The notes under the pieces are model-generated. The model saw nothing but the letters and a program-made list of their open reading frames with translations, searched no databases and was not told the DNA's origin. From Phytophthora hibernalis (Eukaryota > Oomycota > Peronosporomycetes > Peronosporales > Peronosporaceae), in assembly GCA_012656075.1 (NCBI GenBank), contig JAAKBF010000027.1, positions 372,001-436,000 on the forward strand: a stretch of 64,000 nt of DNA, in the 5' to 3' direction. Of the stretch, positions 11,979 through 20,530 are shown piece by piece. Positions within the stretch are counted from its first letter, which is position 1. The number at the start of each line of letters is the position of its first letter. The position numbers and the translations under genes were made by a program.

Positions 11979-12730
11979 TCACACAATGTGCGCTTGGCGC
12001 GTACCCCACTCCGCCCAGGTTCTGACAGTGACCGCTGCCAACGCACAGAGCTCCGCGCGTAGGTTAGTGATGGTAAGCCCGCCTTGCGACCGTGGTAAGG
12101 ATGCCAAGTCTGCATCCAGCCAAGCTCTCACTTCTACTACCTCATTTACGAATTGTCCGTGCCATACGTAATTCTTAATTTTCTCGACCATGTTGTTAAT
12201 GTCAGAAGCTGTCGGCCATTCATGTCGTGCAATGTAAATCAATTTCGGAACGATGACCGCTGCCGCAATCATACTCCTCTGATCTACCGTTATCACTTTC
12301 TGACTTACTAGCCTCAGTTTAACCAACAACGTTTTGCTCGCCCGTTCCCACGAAGAGTTCCTGGGTATTTAGCTGCCAACCTACAAGCTGAGGTGCCTGC
12401 AGGCCGTCGATGTCACCTGAAAATGTAATGTTGAGGATAAGTTCTGTGCGCTCGTTGGGCCTCGTGGATGTAGCGTAATCACCATCGTTTTATCTGTGTT
12501 TTTTGCAGTCCCGAGGCTTTGGCAAAAACATCCAGGTCCTGGAGTAGTAGCGGTATGTCAGCCGGGTTGCGCACGACCGCAGCCGTGGCATCCGCGTATT
12601 CCCAACCCGTAACCCAAAGCGGCCAGCTGCGGATTGTAATATCACCCCTCTCAGGCCCACAAACCCAAATAGTTTCCTGTAAAGCGGGTCTACACCTTTG
12701 CCAGTGCAATATGAGACTGTTCCAGAGCAA
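11979..12730 (-). pseudogene. LINE reverse transcriptase, palm C motif and thumb
   Basis: Right after the mariner insertion site the minus strand reads DPLYRKLFGFVGLRGVI and then WEYADATAAVVRNPADIPLL, where YADA stands in place of the catalytic YADD, followed by LQDLDVFAKASGLQ. The stretch 12329-11979 reads LVSQKVITVDQRSMIAAAVI and HEWPTASDINNMVEKIKNYV, the conserved region after the RT. The YADD to YADA change plus stops make this inactive. Confidence 0.82.
12693..12720 (+). repeat. Left TIR of the mariner element
   Basis: Starts CACCTTTGCCAGTGCAATAT and follows a TA. It matches the right TIR at 14306-14333 in inverted orientation at 25 of 28 positions. Confidence 0.92.
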
Positions 12731-12880
12731 TGCGAAATGGTTGAAAGTAATTTACCCAAGATAGTTATATTACGTCATTTATATCACTGGCTCTGAAGCA
12801 AAAGAGATTAGTGCCAGAGCAAGTGAGACCAACCAGGGCCTCCTTCATTTTCCAATCTACCGACCCGACCACCAGCCAGT

Positions 12881-14171
12881 ATGCCTCGAGCCCAAAGCCG
12901 CCGCTCTTCCACGACCCCACCTCGTCGTACCGCGACCGCGGAGGAGCGTCAGCGCGTGCTGGACGCGTACGGGGCAGGTGACGACTGGCTAATGGTGGCA
13001 AGGTACAACAACGTGTCGCGTGCTGCAGCATACCGGCTGTGCAAGTCGGGGGATCCCAGCCCGCCCCGGAGAGGAGGTGCTCGCACCACCTGCGTGAAGT
13101 GCACGGACGAGATGGTGGCGGCGCTGGAGGGATACCTGGAAGACGACTGCACTTTGACGCTTGTGCAGCTTCAAGACAAGCTCATGGAGCACTTCGAAGT
13201 GAATGTCTCTACATCTACCATCAGCGCGAAGCTTGTTAGCAAGCTAATTACGTTGAAACAGGTACAAACTTGCTGCATTTTATTATTAACTTTACGAATG
13301 TTTTTTTCGTTTGTTCATCTGGAATTGTTTATTGTTATGGTGATATATGTGCGTGCTTTAGATTCGTAAGGAACCAACCACATGCAACAATGAAGTGAAT
13401 AAAGCTAATCGGTTCACGTTTGCTACTGAACTCGTACGCCACCAAGCCAACGGCGAGTACATTGTGTACAATGACGAGTCCAACTTCAACCTTTTCTGCG
13501 TGCGCACCCAGGACTTGCCCCAGTCGGCAAGAGAGCGGTCGTCAAGACGCCCCCATCAAAGGGAAAGAACCTACAGCTACAATGTGCAGTGTCCGTCGAG
13601 GATGACCTCGTGGTGTATCAGCTGCAGCGAGGCAGCATCCGCATGGACGTGAACGCCGCGTTCGTCAAGCGTATTTATGAAACGGTGAAGGCGTCCGACA
13701 CATATCGCGAGTTCTTCGCGGACAAGAAGGTAGTCATCGTGCTCGACAACGCCCCCGCCCATAACCAAACAGAGGTGCTGTTGGAGGAGGCGATTGCCGA
13801 GCACGGTGACCTTGAACTGCTGCGACTCGGCCCGTACTCGCCGATGCTGAATCCCATTGAAGGTAAGGGCATAAAATTCTGTAGCTACGCTGTATTGATT
13901 ATTTTCTAACGCTGTATATGATGCTGCTTTATGCAGGGTGTTTCAGCGTCTTCAAGTCGCGCGTGAAGGCCTAATTGTCGCTGCATCGGCAGCGCATGTT
14001 CGTGCAGGGTGCGCATCGAAGCATGACGGAAGCGAGGATGTTGCTGCTCGAGGATGCTGCCAACGCGTCGATCGGCTGCATAAATCGTCACTTGGTCGTG
14101 TCAATGGTGCTGCACTGCCGGCGCGCTGTCGCGGGCGCATTAAAGCTAGAAGACATGGAGTACGGCGCTTA
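12881..14171 (+). CDS. Tc1/mariner transposase, two introns and one frameshift
   Basis: Exon 1 starts at 12881 with a basic leader and a helix-turn-helix region (VARYNNVSRAAAYRLCKSG; then CTLTLVQLQDKLMEHFEV). A GT-AG intron covers about 13261-13361. Exon 2 has YIVYNDESNFNLF (first Asp), a frameshift near 13500, and then VVIVLDNAPAHNQTE and LGPYSPMLNPIE. A second intron (about 13863-13936) separates the last exon, which ends at 14171. Between the second Asp and the Glu there are 37 residues, so the triad is DD37E. All three catalytic residues are kept; the single frameshift is the visible defect. It cuts and pastes the element in the nucleus. Confidence 0.85.
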
Positions 14172-14305
14172 GTTGTGGTAGTTTACTAACCTGCAATCTC
14201 ATTTGCCCTGGAGCTAATATCGTTTGCGTGGGCGGCACCCAATTTAAATTTTAAATTTTGGGCCCAAAATTAAAAAGCCGCAAACAATCCCAGTTTTCTT
14301 TCCGT

Positions 14306-14333
14306 TCTGTCTCTTATTGCACTGGCAAAGGTG
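14306..14333 (-). repeat. Right TIR of the mariner element
   Basis: Its reverse complement starts CACCTTTGCCAGTGCAATAA. It is followed by TA at 14334-14335. Confidence 0.92.
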
Positions 14334-15072
14334 TAGTGTTAGAATGAAAATCAGAGTTGCCAGTGGGCACCCCTGTCGCATTCCACTAGTCACCTGAATC
14401 TGTCTGGATTTATATCCATTAGCTAAACCCGCACCGTTGTTCTATCTAGCGACTCATAAACCTTTTTGAAATCTAGGAGAAGTGTGGTAGCATCTTTTTG
14501 TTCCGGGTCTTCTATCACCATACTATGTGCTGCCGAGTACAAGTCCAGTGTGTCATGTATTGTTCTTCCTGGGACAAATCCGTTTTGATTGAGATGAATA
14601 GTGTCAGGCAATGTTGTGCCCACCCTACTCGCTAATATCCGCGTGTATATATTGTAGTCAGTATTAAGGAAAGCCAAAGGTCGAAAATTAAGTGCGTTGC
14701 TAGACACCCCACCATTATTTAGGCAGAATAATTCTGCCCCCAGAAAGGTAGGCGGGAATACCCCTTCGTCGTACCATAAATTGAGGTCAAATTCTCTTCG
14801 TATTCCCTGTACCAGCCATTTCCTAGCCGATCGGGACCTGCAGCCTTCCCGTATTTGCACGCGCGTATCGCTACCCTGACCTCCGTTTCTGAGATAGTTG
14901 CCGCAATCGTTTCCTGCGCTGCCGTGGGTTCAGTGACGTGTTGGTCCCACCCGGTTACCTGGTCCACATAGTCTTTTGCAGTGGCGGTCTGTTGACTTCG
15001 TGTGATAGCTAGCCTGGAGCGATGAGTTTTATCGAAATTAGGACCGTGAGTCTTGGGGTCGTCCTTGACCAA
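14330..15072 (-). pseudogene. LINE reverse transcriptase, fingers and first palm motifs
   Basis: From 15072 the minus strand reads THGPNFDKTHRSRLAITRSQ, then KYGKAAGPDRLGNGWYREY (the usual GPDGL motif). A frameshift follows, then NFRPLAFLNTDYNIYTRILA, QNGFVPGRTIHDTLDLYSA and TTLLLDFKKVYESLDR, the palm A motif with its Asp. After a stop, VTSGMRQGCPLATLIFILTL ends at the mariner insertion site. Confidence 0.85.
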
Positions 15073-15170
15073 ACGGATAATTTATAAAGTTAACCCTTTC
15101 GCGAGGAACACTTATAAGCTCTTGTATACTATACTATACAAAGTTAAGTCTAAACAATGTAAAAGGATGC

Positions 15171-15620
15171 TAAAATCGCCCTTTTAGCTGTTGATATGGG
15201 GGTGAATAAATCACTAAAGAAGCAGTTGTCAGTGATGACTTCCGGCCTAAAAGGGCGCAAAAATCGCCATTTTAGGTTGCGTTTGTTTGAAGTCGGCGAG
15301 GTCGATTGAACCCTCTACTCGTGTGATTGGTCAAAACAAAACGGCAGAATGTACCGCTGTTGAAATATAATGGCGAAACTTAGAAAGATATTCGCCTCGC
15401 TGCCGTTTTCTGGATAATGACGCGCCGGCATTGGCCGGAGGATGATGCTGCGGCACGCTTTCGTGGGCTGCTGCTTTCGCGCTCGGGTTAACGCTACTAA
15501 ATAAGGTTAGCCGTAGCTCATTTTTGGCTGGGTTAGCCCGCCGGCAGCTTTCGCGCTTGGATCTCCTGTGGCTTTCGCGCCCGGGTTGGTGCTACTAAAA
15601 AGGTTATAGCTGGATTATCC
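15171..15620. repeat. Subterminal repeats of the piggyBac element
   Basis: Two blocks are visible. Around 15171-15285, short mirrored AAAATCGCCCTTTTAG-like motifs recur. Around 15470-15610, a unit reading GCTTTCGCGC-CGGGTT followed by GCTACTAAA-AAGGTTA occurs twice about 100 bases apart, with a shorter GCTTTCGCGC copy between them. Such motifs near transposon ends are often transposase binding sites; that role is inferred. Confidence 0.5.
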
Positions 15621-15981
15621 CGCAGATGGCCACGTTTAGATTTAAATATAGGGACCCCAACACATGCGCAAGATGCCTGCAAGATGCAGGGCAATGTATT
15701 GAGTGCGGTGTACATATGTGCGCTTATGTATGGCTCGGTAAAAGTGATATCAATAACGCTGTGCTAAAGTGCATTCGTCTTACGATATGTAAATGGCTCC
15801 CACACTGTGCTTGTGGTGCCAAAATGTTGTACTTTACGGATTTATAATTTTGATCTTTGAATACGTATAAAAATGACAAATGATTCAATGTCTGCAATTT
15901 TAACCTTTGTATTTTCCACGAATACACAACGCGTATCAGCCTTTCATCAATTTCCCGCTCTCATTATAAATTAGACTGGAA

Positions 15982-16386
15982 ATGGCGGAGACGCCGCCCA
16001 GACAGAAGCGCAAGCATGTCACGCCGGACAGCGTCAGAAAGCGCCGCCGCGTGCGGTCAGGCGTCGAGGGAAAGCAGGCGGAGATTGCGAGCAGTCTCGG
16101 AGGCGTTGTGGTGTTCAATGGCGTGTGGGGAGCGTTAGTGAAAGCTGGCTGGACATTCAAGCGGGTTTCCAGCAAGTATTTGGACTCGCGCTACAAATAC
16201 ATTCGGCCTGGAGGAAGGCCAGATGGAGAAGAGGGAGAAGACTACCTCCTCGGTGAGCTGGGTGTCCTAAGGTACATCGAGGACATTAGTCTCGCGACAT
16301 TGCAGCCGCTGAAGCAGCTCAAGGCGTGGACAAGGGAGGAGGTGCTGCAGCCGTCGCGGAAATGCTTCGACTGGTTATGTTACTAA
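15982..16386 (+). CDS. N-terminal ORF of the piggyBac element
   Basis: A 134-residue reading with a strongly basic start (MAETPPRQKRKHVTPDSVRK) and a globular part (VVFNGVWGALVKAGWTFKRV, then YKYIRPGGRPDGEEGEDYLL). It is on the same strand as the transposase and inside the element. It may be the first exon of the transposase or a separate accessory ORF; the following introns (for example about 16506-16580) cannot be fixed by eye. No known domain is recognised. Confidence 0.55.
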   Translation: MAETPPRQKRKHVTPDSVRKRRRVRSGVEGKQAEIASSLGGVVVFNGVWGALVKAGWTFKRVSSKYLDSRYKYIRPGGRPDGEEGEDYLLGELGVLRYIEDISLATLQPLKQLKAWTREEVLQPSRKCFDWLCY

Positions 16387-16889
16387 CGCTGTACCTGCTG
16401 GAGGCGTAGGTGGTGGTGTTGGTGACGGGCAGGCAGTCGCGGCCGATCGTCGAGGGCAATGTATCAGACAAGAGTGCGACCAAGAAGTATCAAGCACACC
16501 AAGTCCAACAGGTACGGGTTGTTTAATGGCGCATACAGTGTACGGGCTTTGTATGGCGTACTAATTATGTTTTCTGTTTGCGATGCAGGTGTTGCAGACC
16601 AAAATGATGATCGGAGGGTGTGCAGCCTAATCAAATGCGAGTTAAATGACTGTGTGTTTGTTGTAGGCGCAGGAGTTGTCGGTTCCAGTGGGTTTGATCT
16701 CGGCATCAGCATGGGCGTCGGTGGCGCTGCCGACCAGGCAGCCGTCGCCGAGCGTGGTTCGCGTGGGGCGCGCGGAAAGCGCACGGCTCGTCGGGTGGTA
16801 AGAGCCTCCAGTTCAGCAGGTGTGAGTTGGAGCTTGAGGGCACACGAAGCGGATGCAGCTGACGTGTTTTTGTTGGTGCACAGACGCTA

Positions 16890-19178
16890 TTGTACGTTAC
16901 AGAGATGTTGGTGAAGCGGTTGGCGTGGGTGGCCTTGTCGATCGGTTCTGGACGTGGTGGTACGATCTCTGAATCACCCCAGCCGGGCAGGGCAACGGCC
17001 ACGGGGGAAACAGGAGCTTCAACGACGCCATCACGTACGCCGCCCATCATGCTGCAGGATGTCTACGTGAGCAATTTGGTTGCGGTTTCGCCTGACAAGG
17101 AGCGATGGATGAAAGCGAAGACCTACCGGCCCATTGGTATTGCATACATTATTGGCCGGGTGTATCACCAAGTCAAGAAAGGAAAGAACGCTTCGCTTAT
17201 CCAGATTCGTTGGCTGGACAGCCAGTTCCAGAGCGCTGTGGAGCACATCAGTGTAGGGGTTGTACTACTTGGCATCTACATTGCGCTGACACTGGTAAAG
17301 AACCCGGACTGGCGAATGAATACTGGTTCGGCCTGATCCTACTGAGGAGATCGACTTTGAGGAGGACGATTCTGATTGCGAAGAGGAAGAAGTGCTTGAG
17401 GCTTTCGACCCACGGAGTTGCTTCAAACCAGTCTCGCATAATTTGAGGCCGTCCGCAGCATGCAATTCTTTCCGGAAGGAGAAGTTGAAGAGTTTTCATA
17501 CCTGTACCAGCACGGCGACGGATCAACCAAAACCTACATGCGTCCTGAGTTCAAGAATTTGTTTGAACATTCGGTCAGCTCAATATTTTCGCGTATTTAC
17601 CCTCTACTTTTGGCGCCAAGTTCTACACGAAACCAACAAGTACGCTGTGGTAAACTGCATACGGATGGTGATACCGTTCACGCTTGACGAGCTGATGATA
17701 TTTTTGGGGATTCTCTTCTTCATGGCAATGAATGAAAAAGGCGAGTACACTAATTACTGGGGTCAACAAGCTGAAGATCTACTTTTCGGCGGTGCTACCA
17801 CATCGCTAGACGGCGTCATGACCCTCCATCGATTTAAGTTACTGCGTCGGTGTCTGAGCCTTAATGGTACTCCCAACACGCTAGAAAAACGCGGCAGCTC
17901 ACATCGGCCACTCCTGAACTTGTTGAAGATTACAGGCGGCCAGTATATTCATGAAGGACGCGATGTTGCCCTCGACGAATCCAGCATTGCCTGCCGCTCG
18001 CCCCAAGGCCGCCACATGATTGTGTATAATCCCATCAAGCCGACAGGGAAATACCATTTCAGGCTTTACATGGTGTGCTGCACTACGACATTGATTGTGT
18101 TAAATTACAAGCTTCACTGCAATCGAAGTGACATCTTGGATCGATTGAGTGGTGTGGTTGATCAAGTTGAAGCGCAAAACTTGAGAGAGGAGCTGGAGGA
18201 AGTGTCGAAAATCCGACATCATGTGCTGGAGGCGACGATACCACTGTTTGGAACCAACCAGATTGTCAACATGGACAATTATTATACCTCAGTTCAGCTA
18301 GTGCAATAACATCGGCTTAAGGGCGTCTATGGACGTGGCACAATCCGTTCAAACAGCAAACACTATCCAGCCCACACTATCTTACACAAGGATGACTGTA
18401 CCCGTGGCGACAATCGCCAGGCAGTCTCGCACGACCACATTGTGTTGGCGGCGTCATGGTGCGACGGCAATGTTGTCAATCTGGTCTCTAATGCCGACGC
18501 TACGAATGTAGCTAGTTTAACCCGCATGGTTGACAGTGAGAAACAATCATTTCCAGCTCCGGAGTGCGTCGCTCAGTACAACACCAATATGCACGGTGTG
18601 GATAGGCTGGACCAAATACTCGGACGATTCTCTATTGCGGATGGTCATTCCTACAAACGCTGGCACAAGAATCTGGCCCTCGCGCTGATTGATGTGGCGA
18701 GATCTAACGCGTATCTTACGCGGCGGTTGGTTAAATCAGAGCCGACGACTCGTGACGCGCACGTAAATTTTGTGACGGATTAAGTAGGAGAACTTTTGAA
18801 CGGGCAGTGGAGGAATACACCCAGTGACGGCCGCATGCTTTACAGAGGAAAAATGCTTGACGACGGAAAAGCGGACCAGGTTGCCACACCTTCATCTCAG
18901 CAGCCAACGGGTAAAGATTCTGTGCTCGCGACGACTGCGTGCACGTCAGTGCCGTCTAGACACATTCATGCGGAGAATAGCAGAAAGCGCCGTCGTTGCA
19001 ATGTATGCAGATAGGAGGGGCGGTATCCGACTGAGGTATCAAACGATTGCCTCACACACGGTGTGTGTCTGTGCAGGATTGTGCACGACCGTCCGGCCAT
19101 GCCATGGATTTGTCCGTCGACGACGTCAACATGCTGGGATAAGTTCCACCAGTTCTACTATCCTAACGAGATTTTTTA
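16890..19178 (+). pseudogene. piggyBac transposase with in-frame stops
   Basis: After an N-terminal part (PIGIAYIIGRVYHQVKKGKN) and an acidic stretch (EEIDFEEDDSDCEEEEV near 17345) in a shifted frame, one frame stays coding from about 17392 to 19178 except for three stops at 18307-18309, 18781-18783 and 19012-19014. The catalytic Asps are visible in VALDESSIACRS, IVNMDNYYTSVQ and NTNMHGVDRLDQ. The tail is Cys-rich (KRRRCNVCR, then CLTHGVCLCRI), as in piggyBac. Reads of CAA to TAA at the first stop and TGG to TAG at the third are the likely changes. The enzyme is therefore dead but recently so. Confidence 0.88.
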
Positions 19179-19309
19179 CTAATAACGGAAACGTGCGGCA
19201 CCACTCCAATCTCGCTAAGTTGAAGGACATGCATGAACCTAGACGTGAGGCCGTACAGCGACCTGCTGTCGCTCGACAAATTGCTTACAACTAGGTGGTA
19301 ATCCTGCCT

Positions 19310-20010
19310 CGCGCGGGCTCGGTGGTGGTGTTCCTCTCGGGGTCGGTGGTGCTCATGGGCTTGCAGTGTTCGGACTGGGTAATAGTTCTGCCCACGGACT
19401 TGCTGCGTTTGGACTAAGCAGCAAAACAATGCTCAGGGAATTGGCGGCCCTGACCACGGACTCGGTGGCGGCGCTGCTCACGGACTTGGCGACACTGTTC
19501 TCGGTCTTCGCGGCGGCGCGGACAACGGACTTGGTGGCGCTGCTCATGGACTCATTGTCAGTGCTGATAATGGACTTTGCGTCGACGCGGACAGCGGACT
19601 TGGCGGCGGCAACGGTGACACGGGCGACGGACGCGGCAACGACGCAGCTCTCGGTAGAAGCGCAGCCCATGGACTTGATGGTAGCGCTCCTCAGGGACTT
19701 GGTGGCGTTTCGGATGGGCTTCACGGCGACGCGGGCAATGGACCCGTCGGTACTGCTCTCGGACTTCGCGGCGGTGCGACGACACGGGTCCCCGCCCGGC
19801 ATCTATCGGCAGCGCCACCGCTGACGGACCCGGCGGTGGTGCTGCAGACGGACTTGTAACCGCCGTCGACGGACATGGCGGTGGTGCTGCTCACAGATGC
19901 AGCAGCGGCGTTGTTCACGGGCTTCACGGCGGTGTAGCTTACGGACTTGGTGGTGGAACTGCTCTCTGACTTTGCGGTAGCGATGGCGACACGGTCCACG
20001 GACGTAGTAA
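19310..20010 (+). repeat. Gly-rich coding-type tandem array, plus orientation
   Basis: A degenerate array whose plus-strand reading repeats units such as GGAAHGLGG, with GNGDTGDGRGNDAALG in the middle. The same units, in the opposite orientation, fill 25430-25930 as the linker of the DOT1-type gene. Here the array has no SANT or DOT1 sequence on its own strand; it abuts the C-terminal DOT1 fragment (minus strand) at about 20035. It may be the rest of a second, inverted copy of that gene. Confidence 0.55.
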
Positions 20011-20203
20011 CAAGGTAGCGCTGGGTGAGTCGAGAACACTAGAAGGTGAGCATGTAATTGTATTTCATTACGGTATATGTAAATAGAATGAGATGTCGAC
20101 TTCCAACTACAATGTACATCCATCTGGCACACTAAGTACCAGCACTTGCAAAAATGTTCCGAGCACAAGGATTGATATCTTGGACAAAACTGCGACGTCG
20201 AAG

Positions 20204-20518
20204 TATTGAGGGTTACCGGTTTGATACCGGTTTGGTACTGGTTATTAACCGTGAACCGGTTAAACCCGGACCGGTCCAATCCGAACCCACGATGATTACG
20301 GTAAGTTGATTACGGTCCCAATGATTGGACGAGTAGAATGATTGGACGCAAGCTGCGTGTTTATGTGGTAGGCTAGCTAAAGTAACTCCGATCAATCAAT
20401 CACTTTCGAATCTTCATTCTTCCCCTCAAGTGGTCAAGTGTCCTCGCTCCGGTCTCGTCCAGAGTGCTGTCCTCCCTCCGCTCCGTCAAGCTTCGTTCAA
20501 GATCCATACCTTCCATCA
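20204..20518 (+). repeat. 5' LTR of the Copia element
   Basis: Starts TATTGAGGGTTACCGG after CGAAG and ends before GGTTATGAGCCC. It contains repeated ACCGGTTT motifs (20216-20265). A segment near 20350-20385 is longer than in the 3' LTR. Confidence 0.88.
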
Positions 20519-20530
20519 GGTTATGAGCCC
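20519..20530 (+). promoter_or_regulatory. Copia primer-binding site, half-tRNA type
   Basis: GGTTATGAGCCC directly follows the 5' LTR. It is complementary to an anticodon-arm sequence GGGCTCATAACC, typical of initiator tRNA-Met, rather than to a tRNA 3' end. Drosophila copia and yeast Ty5 are known to prime from an internally cleaved initiator tRNA-Met in this way. That this element does so is inferred. Confidence 0.7.

Larger units (their letters stand above)
12693..14333 (+). mobile_element. Tc1/mariner-type DNA transposon with TIRs and TA duplication
   Basis: The left end starts CACCTTTGCCAGTGCAATAT at 12693 and the right end (reverse complement of 14306-14333) starts CACCTTTGCCAGTGCAATAA; 25 of the first 28 bases match. 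TA dinucleotides flank both ends (12691-12692 and 14334-14335), the standard target duplication of this superfamily. The element is 1641 bases long and sits inside the LINE reverse transcriptase; joining the flanks at one TA restores the LINE frame (ATLIFILTL-DPLYRKL). Confidence 0.93.
9800..15089 (-). mobile_element. L1-like LINE, interrupted by a mariner element
   Basis: Minus-strand readings give, in order, the start of a non-LTR RT (15072-14330), a gap occupied by a Tc1/mariner element, the rest of the RT (12690-12479), a C-terminal domain (12329-11979) and a long C-terminal tail (11579 to about 9800). The 5' side ends at 15089 against a TTAA followed by a piggyBac end. There are many stops. 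LINE assignment rests on NFRPLAFLNTDYNIYTRILA, LNQNGFVPGRTIHDTLDLY and the SGMRQGCPLATLIFIL block. Confidence 0.85.
15090..19180 (+). mobile_element. piggyBac-type DNA transposon, right end missing
   Basis: The element seems to start at a TTAA (15090-15093) followed by CCCTTTCGCGAGGAACACTT, which fits the TTAA-CCC ends of piggyBac elements. Its coding part (15982-19178, +) carries a DDE transposase with a Cys-rich tail. The insertion lies exactly where the minus-strand LINE is cut. I could not find an inverted copy of the end downstream of 19180, where Gly-rich repeat sequence takes over at about 19310, so the right end is probably lost. Confidence 0.75.

Noticed and set aside
19353..19999. 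Ser/Ala-rich minus-strand ORFs
   Set aside because: Reverse reading of the Gly-rich array at 19310-20010.
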